NCBI RefSeq assembly: GCF_003963535.1 | Contig: NZ_CP034539.1 | Coordinates: 6,758,001-6,822,000 of the forward strand | Origin: Streptomyces cyaneochromogenes | GTDB lineage: Bacteria > Actinomycetota > Actinomycetes > Streptomycetales > Streptomycetaceae | Length of the DNA stretch: 64,000 bases | Direction of reading: 5' to 3' | In this document: piece after piece, positions 40,625-48,547 of the stretch | Position numbering within the stretch: the stretch's first letter is position 1 | Layout of the letters: each line of letters begins with the position of its first letter | The notes under the pieces: model-generated | What the model was told of the DNA's origin: nothing | The model's input: only the letters and a program-made list of their open reading frames with translations | Databases searched by the model: none | Program-made: the position numbers and the translations under genes

Positions 40625-40950
40625 CTATGCGATGTTGCGCGGCACGTTGCGGTTACGGTCTTCCTGTGAGATCCAGGTCTCTTCGTCCTCGACCAGGTAG
40701 TCGGGACGCTCGCCCCCGTTCTCCTCTTCACCACGACGCTTGTTGCCACCGCGGCCCATGCCGGTGATGCCCTTGGCCGCACCGACCAGGCCGCCACGCG
40801 CCTTCGCGAGCGCGCTACAGCCGCAGCACCGCTACCACCACGACCGGAGGCGCCGGCTCCGGCACCACCACCCCATGCCAGCCCGGCCTCCGGCACCGCG
40901 GGCAGCTCCGGAGCCACTCGGGCATCTTCGGCGCCCCCGCGAATCTCACG
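40625..40950 (-). pseudogene. 3' remnant of a type VII secretion-associated gene
   Basis: The minus strand ends in GERPDYLVEDEETWISQ, then NVPRNIA and a stop, preceded by a Gly/Ala-rich stretch (GLVGAAKGITGMGRGG). This is the kind of C-terminus I know from Streptomyces WXG100/PPE-like proteins encoded before mycosin. A frameshift around 40810 separates the Gly-rich part from the end, and the 5' portion is lost at the IS630 border. Identification is by recollection of the tail sequence. Confidence 0.5.
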
Positions 40951-40974
40951 ACAGTTTATGACCTTCACAGACGC

Positions 40975-41202
40975 AAGCGGTGTCCCGCCCCACAGAGCTC
41001 GTTGCCAGGAGCATCATCGCCCGGTGATAGCCACCGAGCTGGTGCTACCCCGACGCACGATCTGCTGCAGCTTCTGCTGCCCTTCCTGGTCGGACAGTCT
41101 GCGCACCCACACAGGCTCGGCCACCACACCTCCGGCGGTTGGGAAAAGACGTCACGACACATCCAACCGCCAACCCGGCGAACCTATGCGGTCACAGCAC
41201 TA
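40975..41202 (-). mobile_element. IS630 5' fragment, inverted relative to the other copy
   Basis: Reads inward from 41202: the terminal GTGCTGTGACCGCA, a leader, then transposase N-terminus VRRLSDQEG and LQQIVRRGSTSSV, frameshifting near 41030 before RAMMLLA and then running into unrelated sequence. It keeps the 115 bp that the copy at 37752 lost. Confidence 0.75.
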
Positions 41203-41245
41203 GTAGCGGGGCAGACGAGGATGCGCATGGTGTCCGTGCTGCGGG

Positions 41246-41638
41246 TCAGTCCCTTCCGCGCTCGGGGTAGCGTCGGAAGAGTTTCCGTACCTTGATGGCC
41301 TCGACCAGCCGCTTGAATTCCGCCTGGTCAGCATCGGTCATCACGTCGCAGATTTCGCTGATCGAGAACTTGGTGCCGGGTACCTGGTCGATGTACTTCG
41401 TGATCATGGCGTCGAGCGCCTTCTGCAGCGCGGGAAGTTCGCCCACCCAGTCGCTTTCCAGGCGTGTCTGCGCGGCCGCGGCGTTCCTCTCTGCCTGCGT
41501 GGCGGTGGAGATCAGCTCCAGTTCGGCGGCAGTGAACGGCGTGCCGTCACGGTGTTTGTGGTGGACAGTGCCGTAACGGGAGGGGGCCGCGTTGGTGAGG
41601 AGTACAACGACATCGGGGCGGATGGAGGGGTGGGGCAC
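41246..41638 (-). CDS. Unknown protein downstream of relaxase
   Basis: A 130-residue protein from GTG 41638, 35 bp after the relaxase stop on the same strand. It is mostly helical and charged: FTAAELELISTATQAERNAAAAQTRL (in part), LPALQKALDAMITKYI, and a basic end VRKLFRRYPERGRD. No family recognised. Its position suggests a mobilization or maintenance role. Confidence 0.7.
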   Translation of the reverse strand: MPHPSIRPDVVVLLTNAAPSRYGTVHHKHRDGTPFTAAELELISTATQAERNAAAAQTRLESDWVGELPALQKALDAMITKYIDQVPGTKFSISEICDVMTDADQAEFKRLVEAIKVRKLFRRYPERGRD

Positions 41639-41673
41639 GCAGGGGATTCCTTCCGGAGTGGGGTTGAGGATGG

Positions 41674-43353
41674 TCAGCGCCGCCGCGTTGAGGGCTGCTG
41701 CTGGGGCGGGACGGCGGTCCTGGGGTGGACTGGGGTGCCGGGCCGTTGTGTGGTGCTGCGGGTGTTGGCTGCCTGGGCGCGCTTGTTCGGTTGGGCAGTG
41801 ATGCGCCAGTTGAGGACCTCGGCGGGGCGCTCGGCGGTGTCTAGCTCTCGCTGGGCGACGACCTCTGTGAGGAGGCGCCGGGCGTTGTGGCCGGCGGATT
41901 CCGCGCGGGCGAGCGTGGTGGCCAAGGCCGGCCAGGCGGCATCGGCCAGGATGCGGTCGGCGTGGTCGGGGACGGCCTGGCGCACGGTGGCTTCCAGGCG
42001 TTGGACGGTCTGGGGGCGTGGGGTGCGCTGGGCGAGGTCCGCCAGGACGGGCTCGGCGGTTTGGCGGTAGGTCTCCTGGAGGTGGCGGAAGGCTTCCTCG
42101 GCCGCCGCTGCCTGCTGTTCGTGGCCGCGCTGTTCGTGCCACTTGGCGGCGGCGCGCGCCAAGTGCAGGGCGGTGAAGATGAGGGCGATGGCGAGGCCGC
42201 CCGGAATGTTGGCGGCGTGGTTGAGTTCCCTGGCGGCCTGGCGCAGTTCGGTGGCGGCTTCGTGGTCGGCCCGGATGGCGGAGCGGCGCGCCCGGTTGAA
42301 CGCCGTTGCCGCTGCTCGCAGTTCGCCCTGGTGCGGGCCGGGGGTGACGCGGGCCAGGTTGTGCAACGTGTCGGCGAAAGCGTCCAGGTGGCCCTGGGCG
42401 CTGGCGTCGTCGCCCGAGTCGAGGACCGTGCGCGCTGTGCGCACGGCGCATTCCGTACGGCGCCACGTGGTGGACGGGTCCGCCACCTGCTGGGGTCGGT
42501 CGGCCACATCCTGAGTGGGGAGGCGTTCAGCCAGGCGGTTGTACGACAGGTCGGGGGCGAGGGCGGAGCCGCCGAAGAAGATGGTGTCGCCGGGGGCGGC
42601 CAGGCTGTATCCGTCCACCTCGTTGGTCTTGGCGCTGACGCGCGGCCTGACCTGGATGCCCAGCGACGTGAGCACGGTGAAGTAGTCCTCGATGCTGTGC
42701 ACGGCGGCGGCAACCGCGTACGCGCGTTCGCGCAGCCACTCCCGCGTGGCCTTGTCCTGGCCGAGGCGTTCGGCCTTGGCCCGCTCGGCGCCGGTGGGCG
42801 TCTTGGGTGCGGTCAGGTCACCGGACTTGAGCTGACGCAGCCCGAACTCGGCCTCGATCTTGCGGCATTCGCGCTGGGCCCGCCAGCCGTCCCGGTTCGA
42901 ACGCGGGCGGCGGCCGTCGGCGCGGACGGTGGTGGCCAGGATGTGGATGTGGTCGTCCGCGTGGCGTACCGCGATCCACCGGCACGCCTGGTCGTCGCCC
43001 TCGGGCGCGATGCCGGTGGCGGCCACGACGCGGCGGGCGACCTCGGCCCACTCAGCATCGGTCAGGTAGCGGTCACCGGGCGCCGTGCGCACCGGGCAGT
43101 GCCACACATGCTTCGGCGGCTTCTTCCCGCCCAGCTCGCGGGTGCGCAGGTCGACATGATGGTCGAGCCGCTTGGCCAGCAGGCTGTAGGTGGCGGCGGG
43201 GTCGCGGCCGGGGTCGGGGGCGCCGGCCATGTCCCAGGCAGCAACGATGTGCGGGTCGATGTGTTCGTCCCGACGGCCCTTGCCGAAGAGGTAGTTGATC
43301 AGGCCGAGGGTGTTGGAGCCGGTGGAGACGTCAGGAACCATGACCGCCGCCAT
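41674..43353 (-). CDS. Relaxase / mobilization nuclease
   Basis: A 559-residue relaxase of the Relaxase (PF03432) type. The N-terminus has the Streptomyces signature LINYLFGKGRRDEHIDPH with the probable catalytic Tyr, and the metal-binding triad is in RHADDHIHIL (about residues 152-161). A helical C-terminal half of about 350 residues follows. It nicks the element at an oriT, not located. Its start overlaps the MobC-like gene stop by 23 bp, as in mob operons. No coupling ATPase is encoded nearby. Confidence 0.9.
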   Translation of the reverse strand: MAAVMVPDVSTGSNTLGLINYLFGKGRRDEHIDPHIVAAWDMAGAPDPGRDPAATYSLLAKRLDHHVDLRTRELGGKKPPKHVWHCPVRTAPGDRYLTDAEWAEVARRVVAATGIAPEGDDQACRWIAVRHADDHIHILATTVRADGRRPRSNRDGWRAQRECRKIEAEFGLRQLKSGDLTAPKTPTGAERAKAERLGQDKATREWLRERAYAVAAAVHSIEDYFTVLTSLGIQVRPRVSAKTNEVDGYSLAAPGDTIFFGGSALAPDLSYNRLAERLPTQDVADRPQQVADPSTTWRRTECAVRTARTVLDSGDDASAQGHLDAFADTLHNLARVTPGPHQGELRAAATAFNRARRSAIRADHEAATELRQAARELNHAANIPGGLAIALIFTALHLARAAAKWHEQRGHEQQAAAAEEAFRHLQETYRQTAEPVLADLAQRTPRPQTVQRLEATVRQAVPDHADRILADAAWPALATTLARAESAGHNARRLLTEVVAQRELDTAERPAEVLNWRITAQPNKRAQAANTRSTTQRPGTPVHPRTAVPPQQQPSTRRR

Positions 43354-44074
43354 CCGCCACGAGCTCGTCCATTAGCCGGTAGCTGCGCTGGACGGCTTGG
43401 TCGACGTGGTCGAGGACGGCCTCGGCCCGGTCGGGGACGGCTCCGCCGTTGATGGCCATGGTGATCTGGTTGAGGTTGGTGCCGATGCGGTTCAGCGCCT
43501 TGGTGTGTGCCTCGACGGCTTCCACAAGCGGGCGGATGGGATCGTCCTCCGGACTGCCGGTCATGCTCGCCTTGCCGAGCGCGACCGCGAGGGCGGCGTC
43601 GCCGACGAACCCGGCGAACTTCTGACGGCGGTGCCTGGCTGCCTCGTCGATGATGCGGACCGCGGTCGGGGTGAAGCGGATCTTCTTCTCCTGGTCACGG
43701 CTCTCGGTGGTGCGCTTGCGGTTCAACCGCGCAGGCAGCATGGGGGCGTCGGGCTCACGCCACGAGGGCTGCTCAATGGGCGACGGAATGCGGGCAGACG
43801 AGTCGAGCTGCGGGGCAGTGGTGTCGGCGGGCAGCTCGGCGTGCGTGGTCGAGGCATCGGCGACGTACGCGGCGTTGGTCTCGGTCGTCACCTCCCCCTG
43901 CTCGGGCGCCCGCTGGCGCCCGGCCTCCTCCTCCGCCACCCCAGGGGCGGGGGCAAGCGCGGACGAAGCCCCGTTAGGGGCTCGAACGCTCCAGCTTGCT
44001 GCTGTTCGTCGGTCCCGGCTGAACCAACCCCAGCGGCGGGAAGAAGTGGGGTTCGTGTCGTTCTCGGTGTGCAT
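43331..44074 (-). CDS. MobC-like relaxosome protein
   Basis: About 247 residues. The C-terminal 110 residues match plasmid MobC proteins: FTPTAVRIIDEAARHRRQKFAGFVGDAAL (in part) and RIGTNLNQITMAINGG. The N-terminal half is low-complexity and probably unstructured. ATG 44074 is preceded by GGAG; an upstream in-frame GTG (44158) exists. It should help the relaxase bind oriT, and the two genes overlap. Confidence 0.8.
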   Translation of the reverse strand: MHTENDTNPTSSRRWGWFSRDRRTAASWSVRAPNGASSALAPAPGVAEEEAGRQRAPEQGEVTTETNAAYVADASTTHAELPADTTAPQLDSSARIPSPIEQPSWREPDAPMLPARLNRKRTTESRDQEKKIRFTPTAVRIIDEAARHRRQKFAGFVGDAALAVALGKASMTGSPEDDPIRPLVEAVEAHTKALNRIGTNLNQITMAINGGAVPDRAEAVLDHVDQAVQRSYRLMDELVADGGGHGS

Positions 44075-44257
44075 GGTGGTGCTCCGAAGGAGAGGGGGAT
44101 GGGGCTGTGTCACTTCCGTCGCATCCGTCGCATGCCTGGTCAGCACAGGTACGGACACGCGGGCAGGTACGGAGAACTCCGTCCCGGCGAGAGAGTCCGT
44201 CCCCGCGCTGACCTGCGCGGGGACGGATGCGACGAAGTGATACGGACCCCGGTGGGA

Positions 44258-45859
44258 TCAGAGAGTGCGCCTGGGCCCGGCTGGGACACCGGGCGGGCCG
44301 ACGGGCAGCGTCCCCGCCGGCGCGGTGGGCGGCTTGCCCTGGGCCATGCGGGCAGGTGAAGTGCCCTGTTCGGACTCGGGTGCCGCCTCGACGAGGTCGG
44401 GGCAGTTGCGGGCCCAGGCGTCCAGGAACCGGTTGCGCATGTACGCCTTGGCCTGCCTGCCCTTGTCGAACCGGTAGTTGGCCGGGCTGATGTTGAAGTC
44501 CCGCAGCAGGTTGCTCAGGTGGTAGGCGTTCAGCCCTTTGGCGCCGTGCTCCGCCCACGGGGCCTCGGCGTCCTGGATCAGAGCGGCGACCAGATCCTGG
44601 GTGGCCAGGGCCTCGGGGTTGCCCGCCTGCGCGAAGATGCGATGGATGTCGCGCAGTAGCCGCGTTTTCAGGCTGCTCTGCTCGTCCTGGACCGCTTCGT
44701 GGCGGGTCATGGCCAGGCAGGCGGCACGGGCCTGGGCGGGCCAGTGGCCGCCGGCCAGGTCGGCGATGATGACCAGCGGCTCCCAGGTGTCCGCCGCCCG
44801 GTCCTCCACCGGCATCGGCGGCACCATGCGGGCAGCCTGCCCGCGCAGCGGGCCCAGCCAGGTGGCCAGCTGATCACGCAGCGCGTTGAGTTCGGGCACC
44901 GAATACCGGGAGCGGAAGGGGGTGACCTTCTCGCCCGGCTTGCGCTTCTGCATGCGCAGCACGACCGCCCGGTCCATGATCGTGTCTGGCAGGTCACCGA
45001 TCCCCGCGATGGCGGCCATGGCGAAGGTGGGGAACGGGGTCGGTTTGTGGTCCGGACCGGAGATCCGCCAGGCGGGCCGGTTGCGCTGGTGCCCGGCGTT
45101 CAGCAGGCCGCGCAGGATCTCACTGTCACCGCTCGCCTTGGGGCCGAAGATGGTGTCCGCCTCGTCCACCAGCAGGGTGGGCGGGTTCTTGCCGATGACC
45201 CGGAAGATGACCGCCGGGGAGGTGTTCACCGTCATCATTGGCTGGTGCACGGTCTCGTGGAGCACGTCCAGAACCCGGGACTTGCCGCAGCCCTTCGTCG
45301 GGCTCACCACCGCCAGACGCGGCGCGTGCTGCAGAGCCGTCTGGATGTGCGTGGCTGCCACCCACAGGGTGACCGCGGTCAGCGCCTCCTCGCTGGGCAG
45401 CACCACGTACTTGCCGATCGCTGCCCGCAACTCGTCCAGTAGCGCGACCCCGTCAGCCGCTACCTGGACCCCCGCGCCTTCATGGCCCCCGGTGCCTGCC
45501 CCGGCATCGGCGGCCTCGATCTTGTGTTGCTCGGCCCCCTCCACGGGAGTATCGGTCCCCGGCGACAGGTGGGAGCCGTTGTCCCGGTCCCCATTGCGGT
45601 CCCCTGGTGCAACTCCCGCGTCTTGGGGACCGGTCCCCGTTGTCACGCTGCTGGCCTGCACGTTTCCACCGGATGTGGATATCGGGACCGTGGCTTGTGG
45701 TGACAGGGGACCGGATGCGTCGCGGGGACGGTCCCCTGACACCGCATCAGCGGAGTGCTGGTCCCCGCGGCTCCAGGGGATGCCCTCGCCGGGGACCGCT
45801 GTTGTGGGCCAGGCGGCGGGGGACGCGTTCGTGGTGGTGGGGGACGTAGAGTCCTCCAT
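44258..45859 (-). CDS. DUF3631 AAA-type ATPase
   Basis: A 533-residue protein. After about 120 residues of low-complexity N-terminus (many GDR/GDQ-type turns) come Walker A in SPTKGCGKSRVLDVL (about residues 184-198), Walker B in PTLLVDEADTIFG (about 221-233), and a C-terminal DUF3631 domain (TRLLRDIHRIF to NLLRDFNIS). Family members sit in plasmid and AICE replication/maintenance loci of Streptomyces and resemble helicase-loader or primase-associated ATPases. ATG 45859 follows GAGAGGAA. It may help replication of the excised circle. Confidence 0.88.
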   Translation of the reverse strand: MEDSTSPTTTNASPAAWPTTAVPGEGIPWSRGDQHSADAVSGDRPRDASGPLSPQATVPISTSGGNVQASSVTTGTGPQDAGVAPGDRNGDRDNGSHLSPGTDTPVEGAEQHKIEAADAGAGTGGHEGAGVQVAADGVALLDELRAAIGKYVVLPSEEALTAVTLWVAATHIQTALQHAPRLAVVSPTKGCGKSRVLDVLHETVHQPMMTVNTSPAVIFRVIGKNPPTLLVDEADTIFGPKASGDSEILRGLLNAGHQRNRPAWRISGPDHKPTPFPTFAMAAIAGIGDLPDTIMDRAVVLRMQKRKPGEKVTPFRSRYSVPELNALRDQLATWLGPLRGQAARMVPPMPVEDRAADTWEPLVIIADLAGGHWPAQARAACLAMTRHEAVQDEQSSLKTRLLRDIHRIFAQAGNPEALATQDLVAALIQDAEAPWAEHGAKGLNAYHLSNLLRDFNISPANYRFDKGRQAKAYMRNRFLDAWARNCPDLVEAAPESEQGTSPARMAQGKPPTAPAGTLPVGPPGVPAGPRRTL

Positions 45860-46004
45860 AGACGTTCCTCTCCGGTGAGGGGCAGGACGGGCAAGGTCCC
45901 GCCCCTCACCAGCTTGTTCGTTCAGGGATGGGCGATCGGCAGGGGAATCTCCGGCCCTCGGCGTTGGCACGCCGAGGGCCGTTGCTGTGTCCGGCGCCTA
46001 CGGC

Positions 46005-46199
46005 TCAGGAGGCCAGACCCCACTCGTCTCGGCCGTCGATCAGCGCCCGCTCGTACCGCAGCAGTTCGGCTTCGGGGTACAGCACGCGCTTGCCGATCTT
46101 GATGCCGCGCGGGCCCTTCTCGATCTGGCGCCAGTAGCGGACGGTGCTCTCCGCTGTGCGGTAGCGCTCGGCGACCTCGGCGGTGGTCAGATATCGCAT
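46005..46199 (-). CDS. Excisionase-like small HTH protein
   Basis: A 64-residue winged-HTH protein of the AlpA/MerR HTH_17 type: YLTTAEVAERYRTAESTVRYW and GIKIGKRVLYPEAELLRY (in part). Size, family and location beside the XRE repressor and integrase fit a recombination directionality factor. It is divergent from the XRE gene. An alternative role is activation of the replication or transfer genes downstream of it. Confidence 0.85.
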   Translation of the reverse strand: MRYLTTAEVAERYRTAESTVRYWRQIEKGPRGIKIGKRVLYPEAELLRYERALIDGRDEWGLAS

Positions 46200-46202
46200 G
46201 CA

Positions 46203-46295
46203 TTCCCAATCGACTAGGTAGCAATTCGTTCTGCATAGGTTGTACTCGACGATCGCCGGTTAGCCAAATCGGAAAGCTCGTGTTTCAATTGGGAA
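46203..46295. promoter_or_regulatory. Candidate XRE operators TTCCCAAT / ATTGGGAA
   Basis: TTCCCAAT at 46203-46210 and its complement ATTGGGAA at 46288-46295 stand at the two ends of the divergent excisionase/XRE promoter region. One half-site beside each gene fits a switch between maintenance and excision. Confidence 0.38.
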
Positions 46296-46319
46296 AGTGA
46301 CGGTCAGGATGGAGGTCCG

Positions 46320-46823
46320 ATGGCAGGCGACAAGGCCGACGGTGGTGAGGTGCCGCTGCTCTACAGCGAGGGCAACATCGCTGCGCGGGTGGCGCTGGAG
46401 CGTGAGGTCAGGGGGTGGAGCACGATCGAGCTGGCGGATCGGGTGTCCAAGGCCGGCGTCAGGATGAACCAGACCGCCGTCTGGCGCATCGAAAACGCCA
46501 CTCCACGTCGTCGCATCAACGTCGACGAAGCCCTCGCCTTCGCCCGCGTCTTCGAGCTGCCCCTCGAAGAACTGATGTCCCCGCCGCTGGAAGGGCTGGA
46601 CCTCGACAGCAGACGCCTCGTCCAGGAAGCCGTCGAGGCGTACTACGAGACACGCGACGCCGAGGACCGCCTGCACCACGCCGTCGTCGGCATCGCCGAG
46701 CACATCCAGACCCACCCCGACAGCTCACGAGCCATCCACGAGCAGTGCCTTCGCCTCATGGGCGAGGAGCGCGACGCCCGCACCCTCACCGAGTACATCG
46801 AGGGCGGCGGCTACTACCGATAA
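46320..46823 (+). CDS. XRE-family repressor of the element
   Basis: A 167-residue regulator with an N-terminal Cro/CI-type HTH (about residues 20-72: ALEREVRGWSTIELADRVSK, TAVWRIENATP) and a helical C-terminus. ATG 46320 lies behind GGAGG. It is 21 bp upstream of the integrase gene on the same strand and divergent from the excisionase-like gene, so it probably keeps the element quiet and sets integrase level. Confidence 0.85.
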   Translation: MAGDKADGGEVPLLYSEGNIAARVALEREVRGWSTIELADRVSKAGVRMNQTAVWRIENATPRRRINVDEALAFARVFELPLEELMSPPLEGLDLDSRRLVQEAVEAYYETRDAEDRLHHAVVGIAEHIQTHPDSSRAIHEQCLRLMGEERDARTLTEYIEGGGYYR

Positions 46824-46844
46824 CCGACCCAAGGGAGAAGCCAC

Positions 46845-47999
46845 TTGGCCAACATCCAAAAGCGCCCCAACGGCAAATGGCGAGCCCGCTACCGCGACCT
46901 CGACGGCAAGGAGCACGCCCGCCACTTCGACCGCAAACTCGACGCCCAGCGCTGGCTCGACGAGGTCACGGCCAGCATCGTCACCGGCCAGTACGTAGAC
47001 CCGCAGGCCGGACGGATCACCTTCGAGAAGTACGCGAAGAAGTGGGAGGAGTCGCTCATCGCCAGCGAGGCGGGCGAGCGGATCACCGACAACGCGCTCC
47101 GGCTCCACCTCGTCCCGGCGCTCGGCTCCCGCGCGATGGCTGCGATACGCCGCAACGACCTCCAGGTGCTCTTCAAGGGCCTGTCCGAGCTGCTCGGCCC
47201 CGGCAGTGTGCGCAACGTCTACGACGTCCTCGTACGCCTCATGACGGCGGCCGTGGAGGACAAGGTCATCGCGTCCAGCCCGTGCCGCCGGATCACGCTC
47301 CCGCCCATGCCGGACGAGGAGGTCACCCCGCCCACGGTCGCTCAGGTCGAGGCCATGGCCCGCGTGATGCCGCCGTACATTCGCGCGGCGATCGTCACGC
47401 TCGCCGGATCAGGCTTGCGTATAGGCGAGTTGCTCGGCCTCAAGGTGTCGGACGTCGACTTCAAAGCCGGCACTATTCGCGTCGAGCGCCAGCGCCTTCA
47501 GTCCGGGAAGATCGGGCCGCCGAAGACCGCAAAGTCCCGGCGGACTGTCCCGGTCGGTGAGGTCGTCACTGACGCGCTTCTCACGCACCTCGCCGCACGC
47601 CCCTCCAAGGAGTGGCTGTTCACGATGGAGGAGGGTGAACCGCTCAACTACCGCCGCTGGAAGACCGAATGGAACTGCGCTCGTAAGGAGCTGCGGAAGG
47701 CGGAGAGCGAGGCGGCCGAACGCGAGGGCCGCAAGCCCGTCGAGCTGCCACACATGGTGACCCACGACCTGCGCCACTTCTACGCTTCCGCCCTCATCGC
47801 CGGCGGAGCGAGCGTCAAGCAGGTCCAACTGGTCCTCGGCCACGCGTCCGCCGTCATCACACTGCGGATCTACGCGCACCTCTGGCCGGGCGAAGAAGAC
47901 CGCACCCGGACCGTTATGGACGCCGTTCTCGGCGGCCTGCGGACCGGGTGCGGACAGGTAGACCTGGCAACCAAGGAAATTGCAGGTCAAACGGCCTGA
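46845..47999 (+). CDS. Tyrosine recombinase, integrase of the element
   Basis: A 384-residue phage-type integrase. It has an N-terminal arm-binding domain (KRPNGKWRARYRDLDGKEH), a SAM-like core-binding domain (about 65-170), and a catalytic domain with Arg in GSGLRIGELLGL, His-x-x-Arg in THDLRHFYASAL, and the nucleophile Tyr in LRIYAHLW. The start is TTG 46845 after AAGGGAGAAG. The stop is only 5 bp from attR, so the gene reads out towards sodN. The target is a protein-coding 3' end, not a tRNA. Confidence 0.95.
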   Translation: MANIQKRPNGKWRARYRDLDGKEHARHFDRKLDAQRWLDEVTASIVTGQYVDPQAGRITFEKYAKKWEESLIASEAGERITDNALRLHLVPALGSRAMAAIRRNDLQVLFKGLSELLGPGSVRNVYDVLVRLMTAAVEDKVIASSPCRRITLPPMPDEEVTPPTVAQVEAMARVMPPYIRAAIVTLAGSGLRIGELLGLKVSDVDFKAGTIRVERQRLQSGKIGPPKTAKSRRTVPVGEVVTDALLTHLAARPSKEWLFTMEEGEPLNYRRWKTEWNCARKELRKAESEAAEREGRKPVELPHMVTHDLRHFYASALIAGGASVKQVQLVLGHASAVITLRIYAHLWPGEEDRTRTVMDAVLGGLRTGCGQVDLATKEIAGQTA

Positions 48000-48004
48000 T
48001 CAAA

Positions 48005-48025
48005 GATCAAGCCTTCTTGGTCTCC
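48005..48025. repeat. Right attachment site (attR) at the sodN 3' end
   Basis: Contains the last codons and the TGA stop of sodN (minus strand). The core GCCTTCTTGGTCTCC (48011-48025) is identical to attL; one base differs in the flanking six. Confidence 0.8.
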
Positions 48026-48402
48026 CAGAAGATCTTGTCGATCTGGGCGATGTAGTCCAGAGCCTTCTGACCGGTGGCCGGGTCGGTGGACGCCTTGGCG
48101 GCCGAGAGGGCCTTGAGGGTGTCGTTGACCAGCTGGTGCAGCTCCGGGTACTTCTCGAAGTGCGGGGGCTTGAAGTAGTCGCTCCAGAGCACCGAGACGT
48201 GGTGCTTCGCGAGCTCGGCGCGCTGCTCCTTGATGACCGTGGCACGCGCCTGGAAGTGCGGGTCGTCGTTGGCGGCAATCTTTTCCTGTACGGCCTTCAC
48301 CGACTCCGCCTCGATGCGGGCCTGGGCCGGGTCGTACACACCGCAGGGCAGGTCGCAGTGCGCGCTGACCTTGACCTTGGGGGCAAACAGGCGGGAAAGC
48401 AT
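48007..48402 (-). CDS. sodN: Nickel superoxide dismutase
   Basis: A 131-residue NiSOD precursor. After a 14-residue pro-sequence (MLSRLFAPKVKVSA) the mature chain begins with the nickel hook HCDLPCGVY, which gives the His1, Cys2 and Cys6 ligands. Length and sequence match streptomycete SodN. It removes superoxide in the cytoplasm as a hexamer. The maturation peptidase gene is divergent and adjacent. The 3' end is the integration target of the element, and its final codons now come from the element side with the protein sequence preserved. Confidence 0.97.
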   Translation of the reverse strand: MLSRLFAPKVKVSAHCDLPCGVYDPAQARIEAESVKAVQEKIAANDDPHFQARATVIKEQRAELAKHHVSVLWSDYFKPPHFEKYPELHQLVNDTLKALSAAKASTDPATGQKALDYIAQIDKIFWETKKA

Positions 48403-48547
48403 GGAGCATTCCTTCCTCGTGATCGTCTTCTCAGGTGGGACATTACTCCCTGCAAGACGGGTTTTCGCGGGTGCCCCCATGGGCTTAGGACAAAAGTCCA
48501 GGGTCAGACTGAGACTGGTGGAGGACCGTACCGGGGAGGTGCCGGGG

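Larger units (their letters stand above)
37750..41202. mobile_element. IS630-bounded segment with inverted ends
   Basis: The same IS630 left end occurs at both borders in opposite orientation: TA then GTGCTGTGACCGCA at 37750 and its complement ending at 41202. Between them lie a broken transposase, a complete mycosin gene and the tail of a second type VII gene. It looks like a composite-transposon-like capture, although neither IS copy is intact. Confidence 0.55.
30960..48025. mobile_element. 17-kb integrative and mobilizable element in sodN
   Basis: Bounded by direct repeats at 30960-30980 and 48005-48025 that are the last codons and stop of sodN. Next to the right end lie a tyrosine integrase, an XRE repressor and an excisionase-like gene; further in are an AAA (DUF3631) gene, a MobC-like gene and a relaxase. 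No FtsK/TraB-type translocase is present, so transfer would depend on a helper. The left 7 kb is cargo (tRNA-synthetase-like/ASCH module, regulators, methyltransferase, reductase), followed by an IS630-bounded segment. The inserted sequence regenerates the sodN 3' end. Confidence 0.82.

Noticed and set aside
40615..40968. 117-codon minus-strand frame upstream of the mycosin gene
   Set aside because: Its C-terminal part is frame-shifted relative to the recognisable tail GERPDYLVEDEETW. I treat the locus as a damaged gene remnant instead.
48005..48025. tRNA gene as the integration target
   Set aside because: No cloverleaf can be formed at either att site; the duplicated bases are the coding end of sodN.
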